Positions 18,498 through 27,888 of a stretch of 64,000 bases of DNA are shown piece after piece; the stretch's first letter is position 1; each line of letters begins with the position of its first letter. The notes beneath the pieces were generated by a model. That model made no database searches. It had not been told where the DNA came from and saw only the letters and a program-made list of their open reading frames with translations. Origin of the DNA: Clostridium sp. 1001271st1 H5 (GTDB lineage Bacteria > Bacillota > Clostridia > Lachnospirales > Lachnospiraceae); NCBI RefSeq assembly GCF_005845215.1, contig NZ_SPHO01000003.1:331660-395659 (forward strand), in the 5' to 3' direction. Both the position numbers and the translations under genes were made by a program.

Positions 18498-19130
18498 ATG
18501 GAAAGCCCACAATTATACCGGGTCAAGGAGGAGGATTTGCCCAGATTGGAGGAACTTCTGACCGGGTGTTTTGAACACGACCCATTATACTGTAAACTGA
18601 TTCCGGATGAGGAGATACGCAGACGGCTTCTGCCGGAGCTGTTTGCCTGTGACCTGACAGAATTCTACGAAACCTGCGAGATATACTCGGACAGCCCTGA
18701 GATGAATTCCCTGCTGGTTGTTTCCGATGAATCAGAGCCCTATAACCCTCTGACCTATTACCTGGCAGAGGCATGGGCTTCCCTGCGGACCGATGAGTTC
18801 CTGATTAAGGAGGACCCCAGCCTTAAGACCCTGTGGAAATTCATGCTGGGCAAGGATTATCTCAACTCCAGATGGACGGCCCAGCTCCACCGGACGGAAC
18901 GGATTCACATTATCTATCTGGCTGTCCGGCCGGATATGCAGCACCACGGCCTGGCCGCCCTGCTGCTGGATGAGGTCATCCGGTATGCTGACCAGCACAA
19001 GCTTATGATATCCCTGGAGACTCATAATCCGGATAATGTGCCGCTGTATGAACACTTTGGGTTTAAGGTTTTCGGAGTATTGGAGAAGCACTTTGAGCTG
19101 AAACAGTATTGTCTGATTCGGGAGGTGTAA
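18498..19130 (+). CDS. GNAT-family N-acetyltransferase
   Basis: A 210-residue cytoplasmic acyl-CoA transferase. The C-terminal half has the GNAT core: beta strand IHIIYLAVRPDMQHHGLAALLLDEVIRYAD, containing the acetyl-CoA loop (Q-x-x-G-x-A), then SLETHNPDNVPLYEHFGFKVFG. The N-terminal half (FEHDPLYCKLIP) resembles plant/fungal-style GNATs that act on small molecules. It follows the peptidase gene by 58 nt and could be cotranscribed with it. The acceptor substrate is unknown. Confidence 0.85.
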   Translation: MESPQLYRVKEEDLPRLEELLTGCFEHDPLYCKLIPDEEIRRRLLPELFACDLTEFYETCEIYSDSPEMNSLLVVSDESEPYNPLTYYLAEAWASLRTDEFLIKEDPSLKTLWKFMLGKDYLNSRWTAQLHRTERIHIIYLAVRPDMQHHGLAALLLDEVIRYADQHKLMISLETHNPDNVPLYEHFGFKVFGVLEKHFELKQYCLIREV

Positions 19131-19215
19131 GGGCAGGGGGAACCGTTGCCCCATAACTTTTGTTTATGATAATAATTCCAAACTTGTATATTCCACTATG
19201 GCGAAATTCCGCTGG

Positions 19216-19249
19216 AAAGGTTGAAATACCTTTTCAAATGATATATGAT
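19216..19249 (+). promoter_or_regulatory. leuB promoter with overlapping dyad
   Basis: TTGAAA (19221-19226), 17-bp spacer, TATGAT (19244-19249). The -35 lies within a perfect inverted repeat AAAGGT-TGAAAT-ACCTTT (19216-19233), a possible operator. No T-box signature or terminator was found between this promoter and leuB. Confidence 0.55.
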
Positions 19250-19316
19250 TGAAAGAAATTATATTACTATGGGTAGATATAACCATAAAGAATAGAAGAT
19301 AGGGGAGATATGCAAC

Positions 19317-20402
19317 ATGGATTATAATGTGACTGTGATTCCAGGTGATGGGATTGGACCGGAGATTGTGAGAGAGGCCAGGAAGGTGCTGGACCGGGTG
19401 GGAAAGGTGTACGGCCATTCGTTCGGCTATACGGAAATTCTGATGGGGGGATGCTCCATTGACGCCTATGGGGTTCCGCTGACAGAGGAGGCACTGGAGA
19501 CAGCCGGGAAGAGCGATGCAGTGCTTCTGGGAGCGGTTGGCGGAGATGTGGGCAACTCTCGGTGGTATGATGTGGCGCCTAATCTCAGGCCGGAGGCAGG
19601 GCTTCTGGCTATCCGCAAGGGGCTGGGGCTGTTTGCCAATATCAGGCCGGCGTATCTCTATAAGGAGCTGGCGCAGGCATGCCCCCTGAAGAAGGAGATT
19701 ATAGGGGATGGCTTTGATATGGTCATCATGAGGGAGCTTACGGGCGGCCTTTACTTTGGGGACAGGTATACCAGGGAAGTGGACGGCGTCATGACAGCCG
19801 TGGATACCCTTACATATAATGAAAATGAAATCAGAAGGATTGCCATTAAGGCCTTTGACATAGCCATGAAGCGCAGGAAGAAGGTGACCAGCGTGGATAA
19901 GGCGAATGTCCTTGATTCTTCCAGGTTATGGAGGAAGGTAGTGGAGGAAGTGGCCGGGGATTATCCGGAGGTGGAGCTGTCGCATATGCTGGTGGATAAC
20001 TGCGCCATGCAGCTGGTTATGAATCCCGGACAGTTTGATGTGATTCTCACGGAGAACATGTTTGGGGACATCCTTTCAGATGAGGCCAGCATGATTACAG
20101 GCTCCATCGGAATGCTGTCCTCCGCCAGCATGAATGAGAGCAAATTCGGCCTCTATGAGCCAAGCCATGGCTCTGCGCCTGATATTGCGGGCAAGGATAT
20201 GGCAAATCCCATTGCCACCATTCTTTCAGCCGCCATGCTGCTCCGCTATTCCTTTGATTTGGACCGTGAGGCGGATGCGGTTGAGAAGGCAGTGCAGGCA
20301 GTGCTGACCCAGGGATACCGCACCGGCGACATCATGTCGGAGGGATGCACCAAGGTGGGAACCTGTAAAATGGGTGATTTGATTGCGGAACAGATTGGAT
20401 AA
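19317..20402 (+). CDS. leuB: 3-isopropylmalate dehydrogenase
   Basis: Oxidises and decarboxylates 3-isopropylmalate to 2-oxoisocaproate in leucine synthesis, using NAD. The 361-residue protein has the family signatures [11 protein letters not shown] at the N-terminus, [20 protein letters not shown], the substrate motif [15 protein letters not shown], and the cofactor region [31 protein letters not shown]. Length is typical. It heads a leuB-ilvD-ilvB cluster of branched-chain amino-acid genes; leuA and leuCD are not in the window. Confidence 0.97.
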   Translation: MDYNVTVIPGDGIGPEIVREARKVLDRVGKVYGHSFGYTEILMGGCSIDAYGVPLTEEALETAGKSDAVLLGAVGGDVGNSRWYDVAPNLRPEAGLLAIRKGLGLFANIRPAYLYKELAQACPLKKEIIGDGFDMVIMRELTGGLYFGDRYTREVDGVMTAVDTLTYNENEIRRIAIKAFDIAMKRRKKVTSVDKANVLDSSRLWRKVVEEVAGDYPEVELSHMLVDNCAMQLVMNPGQFDVILTENMFGDILSDEASMITGSIGMLSSASMNESKFGLYEPSHGSAPDIAGKDMANPIATILSAAMLLRYSFDLDREADAVEKAVQAVLTQGYRTGDIMSEGCTKVGTCKMGDLIAEQIG

Positions 20403-20430
20403 TTTGGATTTAGATGAAAGGGGATAGGAC

Positions 20431-22095
20431 ATGAAAAGTGATGCAGTTAAGACAGGTATGCAGCAGGCGCCCCACAGGTCCCTGTTTAATGCGCTTGGTA
20501 TGACAGAGGAAGAGATGAGGAAGCCTCTGGTGGGTATAGTTAGTTCCTATAATGAGATAGTTCCGGGGCACATGAACCTGGATAAGATTGTGGATGCAGT
20601 GAAGCTGGGCGTTGCCATGGCCGGCGGTACTCCGGTGGTGTTTCCGGCCATTGCTGTCTGCGACGGTATTGCCATGGGACACATTGGTATGAAGTATTCC
20701 CTTGTAACCAGGGATTTGATTGCGGATTCAACGGAGTGCATGGCCCTGGCCCATCAGTTTGACGCCCTGGTCATGGTTCCGAACTGTGATAAAAATGTTC
20801 CTGGGCTGCTGATGGCTGCGGCCAGGATTAATGTGCCGACCGTGTTTGTAAGCGGCGGTCCCATGCTGGCCGGCCATGTGAAGGGGCACAAGACCAGTCT
20901 TTCCAGTATGTTTGAGGCAGTGGGCGCCTATGCGGCTGGCAATATGTCAGAGGAGGACGTGAAGGAGTTTGAGGCAAAGGCATGTCCTACCTGCGGTTCC
21001 TGTTCCGGTATGTATACGGCCAACAGCATGAATTGTCTCACCGAGGTCCTGGGCATGGGACTTAAGGGAAATGGCACGATTCCCGCTGTTTATTCCGAGC
21101 GCATCAAGCTGGCTAAACATGCAGGCATGAAGGTGATGGAGATGTATGAGAAAAACATACGCCCCAGGGATATCATGACAAAGGAAGCATTTATGAATGC
21201 CCTGACCATGGATATGGCATTGGGATGCTCCACCAACAGCATGCTTCATCTTCCGGCCATTGCCCATGAGGCAGGCGTGGAGCTGAATGTGGATATTGCC
21301 AATGAAATCAGCGCGAGAACCCCCAACCTGTGCCATCTGGCGCCGGCAGGACCCACCTACATAGAGGATTTAAACGAGGCGGGGGGAATATATGCGGTAA
21401 TGAAGGAAATCAGCAAGAAGGGACTTCTGAACCTGGACTGCATGACTGTCACGGGAAGAACCGTGGGAGAGAATATAAAGGACTGCGTCAACAAGAACCC
21501 GGAGGTCATCCGTCCGGCGGAGAATCCATACAGCCAGACCGGCGGCATTGCCATCTTAAAGGGCAATCTGGCCCCGGACTCCGCAGTGGTGAAACGCTCT
21601 GCGGTTGCGCCTGAGATGCTGAAGCATGAGGGACCCGCCAGGGTATTTGACTGCGAGGAGGACGCCATTGACGCCATTAAGGGCGGCAGGATTGTGGCAG
21701 GGGATGTGGTGGTCATCCGCTACGAAGGGCCTAAGGGAGGCCCGGGCATGAGGGAGATGTTAAATCCAACCTCAGCCATTGCAGGTATGGGACTGGGTTC
21801 CTCGGTTGCCCTGATTACGGACGGACGTTTCTCCGGCGCTTCCAGAGGCGCTTCCATCGGCCACGCCTCACCTGAGGCAGCGGTGGGCGGACCCATTGCC
21901 CTGGTGGAAGAAGGGGATATCATCTCCATTGATATAGACAATCATAAGCTGGACGTGCTGGTATCCGACCAGGAGATGGCAGCCAGGAAGGCCAGGTGGC
22001 AGCCGCGCACACCGCAGGTTACCACCGGCTACCTGGCAAGATATGCTTCCCTGGTTACTTCCGCTGACAAGGGAGCTGTGCTGCAGGTAAAATAG
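20431..22095 (+). CDS. ilvD: Dihydroxy-acid dehydratase
   Basis: Dehydrates 2,3-dihydroxy-isovalerate and its methylvalerate analogue in valine and isoleucine synthesis. The 554-residue protein has the iron-sulfur cluster cysteines in PNCDKNVPG and [17 protein letters not shown], and the C-terminal [12 protein letters not shown] and [10 protein letters not shown] motifs. Length is normal. The enzyme is oxygen-labile in this family, consistent with an anaerobe. The gene follows leuB by 28 nt, well inside one operon. Confidence 0.98.
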   Translation: MKSDAVKTGMQQAPHRSLFNALGMTEEEMRKPLVGIVSSYNEIVPGHMNLDKIVDAVKLGVAMAGGTPVVFPAIAVCDGIAMGHIGMKYSLVTRDLIADSTECMALAHQFDALVMVPNCDKNVPGLLMAAARINVPTVFVSGGPMLAGHVKGHKTSLSSMFEAVGAYAAGNMSEEDVKEFEAKACPTCGSCSGMYTANSMNCLTEVLGMGLKGNGTIPAVYSERIKLAKHAGMKVMEMYEKNIRPRDIMTKEAFMNALTMDMALGCSTNSMLHLPAIAHEAGVELNVDIANEISARTPNLCHLAPAGPTYIEDLNEAGGIYAVMKEISKKGLLNLDCMTVTGRTVGENIKDCVNKNPEVIRPAENPYSQTGGIAILKGNLAPDSAVVKRSAVAPEMLKHEGPARVFDCEEDAIDAIKGGRIVAGDVVVIRYEGPKGGPGMREMLNPTSAIAGMGLGSSVALITDGRFSGASRGASIGHASPEAAVGGPIALVEEGDIISIDIDNHKLDVLVSDQEMAARKARWQPRTPQVTTGYLARYASLVTSADKGAVLQVK

Positions 22096-22183
22096 GTTTC
22101 GCGGCCAGTGGTACCGGGCTGTCCGGCAGTGCCGGCAGGGCCGCGCATCATGAAATAACATGAAGAAAAGGAGTGCAGTATAT

Positions 22184-23866
22184 ATGAGCAAATTGACGGG
22201 GGCAGAGATTGTAGTTGAATGTTTGAAGGAACAGGGTGTGGACACCGTTTTCGGTTATCCGGGCGGCGCTATCCTGAATATATATGATGCATTGTACCAG
22301 CACCAGGATGAAATCACCCACATCCTGACATCCCATGAGCAGGGGGCTTCCCATGCAGCTGACGGCTACGCAAGGGCCACCGGCAAGGTGGGCGTGTGCC
22401 TGGCCACATCCGGTCCCGGCGCGACCAACCTGGTGACAGGTATCGCTACCGCTTATATGGATTCCGTGCCCGTGGTGGCCATTACCTGTAACGTGACCAA
22501 CAGCCTGCTGGGCAAGGACAGTTTCCAGGAAATCGATATTACGGGCGTGACCATGCCCATTACAAAGTATAATTTCATTGTCAAGGATGTGAACCGTCTG
22601 GCAAAGGTAATCCGCAGGGCCTTTACCATAGCCCAGACAGGACGTCCGGGTCCTGTGCTGGTGGATATCACCAAGGATGTGACAGCTGCGCTCTGTGAGT
22701 ATGAGAAGCAGGTACCGGAGGAAATCGTGCGTCAGAGCGACACCATCACAGAGCAGGATATGGACCGGGCTGTGGAGATGATACGAAAGGCAGCAAAGCC
22801 CTTTATCTTTGTCGGCGGCGGCGCTGTGCTGTCCAATGCATCCGACGAACTGAGGGCATTTGCCCATAAGATTCAGGCGCCGGTGGCAGACAGCCTTATG
22901 GGAAAGGGTGCTTTTGACGGGGCCGATGAGCTGTACACAGGCATGGTGGGCATGCACGGCACCAAGACCTCCAACTTCGGCATAACCGAGGCCGACCTGC
23001 TGATTGTGGTGGGTGCCAGGTTCAGCGACCGTGTGACCGGCAATGCCTCCAAGTTTGCAAAGAATGCAAAGATTCTCCAGCTGGATATTGACCCGGCTGA
23101 GATTAACAAGAATATTAAGGTGGACGCCAGTATCATCGGCGACGTAAAGGTTATCCTGCGCAAGCTCAACGCCAGGCTGGACCCGGTGAACCACGACGAG
23201 TGGATTGCCCACATTGAGCGAATGAAGGATATGTATCCCCTGCGCTATGATAAGAATGTGCTCACAGGACCGTTCATTGTACAGACCATCAATGAGGTGA
23301 CCGGAGGGGACGCAGTCATTGTCACCGAGGTGGGACAGCATCAGATGTGGGCGGCCCAGTACTACCAGTACCGCCAGCCCCGCACCCTCCTCACTTCGGG
23401 AGGACTGGGAACCATGGGATACGGCCTGGGCGCTGCCATCGGCGCAAAGATGGGATGCAGGGACAAGACGGTTATCAATATTGCCGGAGACGGGTGTTTC
23501 CGCATGAACATGAATGAAATTGCAACGGCCACCCGGTACAATATCCCGGTGGTGGAGGTCATTGTAAACAATCATGTGCTGGGCATGGTACGCCAGTGGC
23601 AGACCCTGTTTTACGGCAAGCGCTATTCCCAGACCATACTGAATGACTCAGTGGACTTTGTGAAGATAGCAGAGGCCATGGGAGCCAGGGCTTACCGCGT
23701 GACCCAGAAGGAGGAGCTGGAGCCTGTGCTCAGGGAGGCTATCTCGTTAAACATACCTGTGGTCATTGACTGTCAGATTAGCTGCGATGATAAGGTATTC
23801 CCCATGGTATCGCCGGGTGCGCCGATTGCAGATGCTTTTGACGATACGGACTTGAAAATTAATTAA
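22184..23866 (+). CDS. ilvB: Acetolactate synthase, large (catalytic) subunit
   Basis: Condenses pyruvate with pyruvate or 2-ketobutyrate, the first common step of branched-chain amino-acid synthesis. The 560-residue protein shows the catalytic Glu in HEQGASHAADGYARATG, the FAD-site region and the thiamine-diphosphate motif GDGCFRMNMNE...NN. An in-frame ATG at 22160 was rejected: AAGGAG (22168-22173) lies after it and 10 nt before the ATG at 22184. The 88-nt gap after ilvD holds a GC-rich inverted repeat (CGCGGCC...GGCCGCG) without a T-tract. No regulatory small subunit gene (ilvN/ilvH) follows. Confidence 0.96.
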   Translation: MSKLTGAEIVVECLKEQGVDTVFGYPGGAILNIYDALYQHQDEITHILTSHEQGASHAADGYARATGKVGVCLATSGPGATNLVTGIATAYMDSVPVVAITCNVTNSLLGKDSFQEIDITGVTMPITKYNFIVKDVNRLAKVIRRAFTIAQTGRPGPVLVDITKDVTAALCEYEKQVPEEIVRQSDTITEQDMDRAVEMIRKAAKPFIFVGGGAVLSNASDELRAFAHKIQAPVADSLMGKGAFDGADELYTGMVGMHGTKTSNFGITEADLLIVVGARFSDRVTGNASKFAKNAKILQLDIDPAEINKNIKVDASIIGDVKVILRKLNARLDPVNHDEWIAHIERMKDMYPLRYDKNVLTGPFIVQTINEVTGGDAVIVTEVGQHQMWAAQYYQYRQPRTLLTSGGLGTMGYGLGAAIGAKMGCRDKTVINIAGDGCFRMNMNEIATATRYNIPVVEVIVNNHVLGMVRQWQTLFYGKRYSQTILNDSVDFVKIAEAMGARAYRVTQKEELEPVLREAISLNIPVVIDCQISCDDKVFPMVSPGAPIADAFDDTDLKIN

Positions 23867-24092
23867 AAACAGTGTATAGTAGTCTTTAATATCTTGGCTG
23901 CGTTATCAGATTAGCTTGATAAAGTGCCTGGACAGGTGGGACAGATATACGATGTAGTATACAGTCAGGTGACTTCTCTGTATGCGGTATGGCGTGATAT
24001 TGTGCCTGGTTCCGCATATGGAGGAGTCCTCTGTGTATATATATTAAAGAGGATATGTGCAGCAAGTACAACCATTTAAGGAGGAGAGCGAG
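23867..24092 (+). other. Intergenic leader region of serC
   Basis: 226 nt without a gene. It holds small hairpins (TTATCA/TGATAA in the first third; TCCTCT/AGAGGA about 30 nt ahead of the serC ribosome binding site). No T-box, recognisable riboswitch, clear promoter or T-tract terminator was found. Confidence 0.4.
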
Positions 24093-25178
24093 ATGAGCAG
24101 AGTTTACAATTTTTCAGCAGGACCGGCTGTTTTGCCGGAGGACGTTCTGAAGGAAGCCGCAGCAGAAATGCTGGATTACAGGGGAACAGGAATGTCAGTG
24201 ATGGAGATGAGTCACCGGTCAAAGGCCTATGACACCATCATAAAGGAAGCTGAATCAGACCTGCGGGTTCTTTTACATATTCCGGATAATTATAAGGTGC
24301 TGTTCCTTCAGGGAGGCGCATCCCAGCAGTTTGCCATGGTGCCCATGAACCTGATGAAGAATAAGGTGGCGGATTACATCCTTACCGGACAGTGGGCTAA
24401 GAAGGCTTACCAGGAGGGCGGCATTTACGGAAAGGCCAATGCCATTGCATCCAGTGCTGACAAGACCTTCAGCTATATTCCGGACTGCTCCGACCTGCCT
24501 GTATCCGAGGATGCAGACTACGTGTATATCTGTGAGAACAACACTATTTACGGCACCAAGTACTGGAATCTTCCCAACACAAAGGGAAAGCTTCTGGTGG
24601 CTGACCAGTCCTCATGTTTCTTGTCCGAGCCTGTGGATGTGACAAAATACGGCCTGATTTTCGCAGGCGCCCAGAAGAATGTGGGACCGGCGGGAACCGT
24701 TATCGTGATTGTGAGGGAGGACCTGGTGACAGAGGATGTGCTGCCCCAAACCCCCACCATGCTCCGCTACAAGACCCATGCGGACGCGGAGTCACTGTAC
24801 AATACACCGCCTACATACGGTATTTATATGTGCGGAAAGGTATTCAAGTGGCTGAAGGCCAGAGGCGGCCTTGAAGCCATGAAGGAATACAACGAAAAGA
24901 AAGCTAAAATCCTCTATGATTTCCTGGATGAAAGCCGGTTGTTTAAGGGGACTGTGGTTAAGAAGGACCGTTCCCTGATGAACGTGCCCTTCGTGACAGG
25001 AGATGAGGAACTGGATGCCCTGTTCGTGAAGGAGTCAAAGGCAGCAGGCTTTGAAAATCTGAAGGGACACAGGACCGTGGGCGGCATGCGCGCCAGCATC
25101 TATAATGCAATGCCTGCGGAGGGCGTGGAGAAGCTGGTGGAATTCATGGCTGACTTCGAGAAGAAGCACAGGAAATAA
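24093..25178 (+). CDS. serC: Phosphoserine aminotransferase
   Basis: PLP enzyme that converts 3-phosphohydroxypyruvate and glutamate to phosphoserine. The 361-residue protein opens with VYNFSAGPAVLPEDVL and has MSVMEMSHRS, FLQGGASQQFAMVPMNL, the PLP-lysine motif GAQKNVGPAG and the C-terminal GHRTVGGMRASIYNA. The ATG at 24093 follows AAGGAGGAG with good spacing; an upstream GTG in frame was rejected. First gene of a serC-serA-DUF1015 operon. Confidence 0.98.
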   Translation: MSRVYNFSAGPAVLPEDVLKEAAAEMLDYRGTGMSVMEMSHRSKAYDTIIKEAESDLRVLLHIPDNYKVLFLQGGASQQFAMVPMNLMKNKVADYILTGQWAKKAYQEGGIYGKANAIASSADKTFSYIPDCSDLPVSEDADYVYICENNTIYGTKYWNLPNTKGKLLVADQSSCFLSEPVDVTKYGLIFAGAQKNVGPAGTVIVIVREDLVTEDVLPQTPTMLRYKTHADAESLYNTPPTYGIYMCGKVFKWLKARGGLEAMKEYNEKKAKILYDFLDESRLFKGTVVKKDRSLMNVPFVTGDEELDALFVKESKAAGFENLKGHRTVGGMRASIYNAMPAEGVEKLVEFMADFEKKHRK

Positions 25179-25212
25179 AAGTCTTGGGAAAATAGAGGAG
25201 AGTTGGTTGATT

Positions 25213-26376
25213 ATGAAAAAAATTCATTGCTTGAACCCGATTGCAAAGTGCGGCACGGAGTTGTTTCCGGCCGGCTACGAGATGACAGACAACATGGCGG
25301 AGGCTGACGCTGTTCTGGTGCGCAGCGCTTCCATGCATGATACGGAGCTTCCGGAAAACCTGCTGGCAGTGGGCCGCGCGGGCGCCGGTGTCAACAATAT
25401 TCCGCTGGATACCTGCGCGCAGAAGGGTATCGTTGTATTCAATACACCGGGAGCCAATGCCAACGGCGTAAAGGAGCTGGTGATTGCAGGTATGCTCATG
25501 GCATCCCGTGACATTGTGGGCGGCATCGAGTGGTGCAAGGCCAATGCGGAGGATGACAACATCACCAAGGATACAGAGAAGAGCAAGAAGGCATTTGCGG
25601 GCTGTGAGATTAAGGGCAAGAAGCTGGGCGTCATCGGCCTGGGAGCCATCGGCGCAGAGGTTGCCAATGCAGCCACCCATCTGGGAATGGAGGTATACGG
25701 ATATGACCCGTATATTTCGATTAATGCAGCCTGGAGACTGTCCAGAAATGTAAAGCATATTACCAATGCGGACATCATTTTCCAGGAATGCGATTATATC
25801 ACTATCCATGTGCCCCTTATGGATTCCACCAGGGGAATGATTAACAAGGAAAAACTGGCTATCATGAAGGATGGGGTTGTAATCCTAAACTTCTCCAGGG
25901 ATACCCTGGTCAATGACGACGATATGGCGGCTGCCCTGGATGCAGGTAAGGTGCGCTATTATGTCAGCGATTTCCCCAATCCAAAGGTTGCCAACATGGA
26001 AAGGGTCATCCTGCTTCCCCATCTGGGCGCTTCCACAAAGGAGTCTGAGGACAACTGCGCCATTATGGCGGTGAAGGAGCTGACCGATTACCTGGAAAAC
26101 GGTAACATCAAGAACTCCGTCAACTTTCCCTCCTGTGACATGGGCATGTGCCAGGCAGAATGCCGGGTGGCTGTGCTTCATATGAATATTCCCAATATGA
26201 TTGGACAGATTACGGCAATCCTGGCGGAACAGGGCATGAACATTTCCGACATGACCAATAAGAGCCGGGATAAGTATGCGTACACACTTCTGGATTTGGA
26301 ACACAAGGCAGAGGATTCCACCATCCAGAAACTGAACACCATCAAAGGCGTGCTCAGGGTGCGTGTGGTGAAATAA
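25213..26376 (+). CDS. serA: D-3-phosphoglycerate dehydrogenase with ACT domain
   Basis: NAD-dependent first enzyme of serine synthesis. The 387-residue protein has the Rossmann fingerprint GLGAIGAEVANAATHLGMEVYGYDPY, the catalytic-region strands HVPLMDSTRGMINKEKLA and LPHLGASTKESEDNCA, and a C-terminal ACT domain (MNIPNMIGQITAILAEQGMNISDM), normally the serine-feedback site. The catalytic His is in LPHLGAS. An upstream in-frame extension into serC was rejected because GAGGAG lies just before the ATG at 25213. It is 34 nt behind serC. Confidence 0.97.
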   Translation: MKKIHCLNPIAKCGTELFPAGYEMTDNMAEADAVLVRSASMHDTELPENLLAVGRAGAGVNNIPLDTCAQKGIVVFNTPGANANGVKELVIAGMLMASRDIVGGIEWCKANAEDDNITKDTEKSKKAFAGCEIKGKKLGVIGLGAIGAEVANAATHLGMEVYGYDPYISINAAWRLSRNVKHITNADIIFQECDYITIHVPLMDSTRGMINKEKLAIMKDGVVILNFSRDTLVNDDDMAAALDAGKVRYYVSDFPNPKVANMERVILLPHLGASTKESEDNCAIMAVKELTDYLENGNIKNSVNFPSCDMGMCQAECRVAVLHMNIPNMIGQITAILAEQGMNISDMTNKSRDKYAYTLLDLEHKAEDSTIQKLNTIKGVLRVRVVK

Positions 26377-26438
26377 CCGCGGTCCGGACATGAACGGGCA
26401 TGGGTTGTGACAAACGGATTTCAGACAGGAGAGAAAAG

Positions 26439-27686
26439 ATGGCAGTTGTAAAACCATTTATTTGTATCAGGCCGTCGGCGGATAAGGCTGCCAGGGTAGC
26501 GGCCCTGCCTTATGACGTGTATAACCGGAAGGAGGCCTGTGAGGCCGTGAAGGGAAATCCCCTTTCCTTCCTGAACATTGACCGGGCCGAGACTCAGTTT
26601 GCGGATGATGTGGACACCTATGACAGCCGCGTCTATGACAAGGCCAGGGAACTGCTGGACTGTCAGATTGAGGAAGGGGTCTATGTGACGGATCCTGAGG
26701 AAAATTACTATCTCTATGAACTCACCATGGAGGGCAGGAGCCAGACCGGCATTGTGGCCTGCTGCTCCATTGATGATTATGTGGGCGGTGTGGTGAAGAA
26801 ACATGAGAATACCAGGGAGGATAAGGAACTGGACCGCATCCGCCATGTGGATACCACCAACGCCCACACAGGCCCCATTTTCCTGGCTTACAGGCAGAAC
26901 CAGGAACTGAAGGACCTGGTGGCCCGGGTGAAGGAGGATGCGCCTCTGTATGACTTCGTGTCAGAGGACGGAATCCGCCACAGGGTGTGGATGATTGGCG
27001 CCAGGAACCTGGTGCAGGCTGTGGAGGATGCATTTGCGGCAATACCGGCCACCTACATTGCAGACGGCCACCACAGGGCTGCGTCGGCTGTAAAGGTGGG
27101 GCTTAAGCGGAGGGAAGAGAATCCGGATTATACGGGAAGGGAACCCTTCAACTACTTCCTGTCCGTATTGTTTCCTGACGAGGAGCTGAAGATTCTGCCC
27201 TACAACCGGGTAGTGAAGGATTTAAACGGTCTGGGTCAGGATGCGTTCCTGGCTGCTGTCTCAGAGCGCTTTGAGCTTACTGAATGCAAAGAATCCGGGG
27301 AGGCTGCGTCCGGGCCAAGTGAAAAAGGCACGTTCGGCATGTTCCTTGGGGATACATGGCACAGCCTCAGGATAAAGCCTGAGTTTGAGAGCAGCGACCC
27401 GGTGAAGGGACTGGATGTGTCCATCCTTCAGGACCAGCTTCTGGGACCGGTTCTGGGAATCGGGGACCCCAGGGTTGATAAGCGGGTTGATTTTATCGGA
27501 GGAATCAGAGGGCTTAAGGAATTGGAACGCAGGGTGCATGAGGACATGGAAGTGGCCTTTTCCATGTATCCCACTTCCATAGAAGAACTGTTATCAGTGG
27601 CTGACGCAGGTCTTCTCATGCCTCCCAAGTCCACCTGGTTTGAGCCAAAGCTTCGGAGCGGGCTGTTTATACACAGGCTGGGCTGA
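26439..27686 (+). CDS. DUF1015 family protein in serine operon
   Basis: A 415-residue cytoplasmic protein of the DUF1015 family, recognised from the N-terminal KPFICIRPSADKAARVAALPYDVYN, the NPLSFLNIDRAE segment, KKHENTREDKELDRIRH, and YIADGHHRAASA. The DGHHRAAS motif (about residue 208) resembles the (I/V)xDGxHRxxA signature of the ParB/SerK kinase fold; that link is from memory and inference. The start follows AGGAGA. It lies 62 nt behind serA and ahead of a terminator, so it is the last gene of the operon. Phosphoserine phosphatase (serB) is absent from the cluster, leaving a possible role near phosphoserine or serine metabolism. Confidence 0.88.
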   Translation: MAVVKPFICIRPSADKAARVAALPYDVYNRKEACEAVKGNPLSFLNIDRAETQFADDVDTYDSRVYDKARELLDCQIEEGVYVTDPEENYYLYELTMEGRSQTGIVACCSIDDYVGGVVKKHENTREDKELDRIRHVDTTNAHTGPIFLAYRQNQELKDLVARVKEDAPLYDFVSEDGIRHRVWMIGARNLVQAVEDAFAAIPATYIADGHHRAASAVKVGLKRREENPDYTGREPFNYFLSVLFPDEELKILPYNRVVKDLNGLGQDAFLAAVSERFELTECKESGEAASGPSEKGTFGMFLGDTWHSLRIKPEFESSDPVKGLDVSILQDQLLGPVLGIGDPRVDKRVDFIGGIRGLKELERRVHEDMEVAFSMYPTSIEELLSVADAGLLMPPKSTWFEPKLRSGLFIHRLG

Positions 27687-27708
27687 GGACTGATGCAATG
27701 AATAGAGT

Positions 27709-27754
27709 AAGAGGGCTGCGGCACCTGATTTGGATGGTGACGCAGCCCTCTTTT
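27709..27754 (+). terminator. Terminator of the ser operon
   Basis: AAGAGGGCTGCG / CGCAGCCCTCTT, a perfect 12-bp stem with a 20-nt loop and TTTT tail. Confidence 0.9.
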
Positions 27755-27888
27755 GATTTGTGCATTTATGTTGCTTCCAGCTGTTTTCCAAATCCTTGCA
27801 AAGATTTTACAGAATTCATCTTCCGGAATTTACATTCAATCTTTAAGATTAAGGACATACCACGGAATGATTAGGAGGAAACGGAGAA

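Noticed and set aside
19131..19316. T-box or other riboswitch ahead of leuB.
   Set aside because: No AGGGTGGNACCGCG-type T-box signature and no antiterminator/terminator pair with a T-tract.
22148..23575. 475-codon open frame opposite ilvB (and similar long frames opposite the MATE gene, mid-kinase and first fused permease).
   Set aside because: They lie wholly antisense to confidently identified genes, have no ribosome binding site or recognisable domain, and arise from codon bias of the real genes.
23867..24092. T-box or serine riboregulator ahead of serC.
   Set aside because: Only small unrelated hairpins; no conserved motif recognised.
27755..27888. Promoter for the Ugp-like importer operon.
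   Set aside because: TTGCAA and TTTACA are present but no -10 hexamer lies at acceptable spacing.
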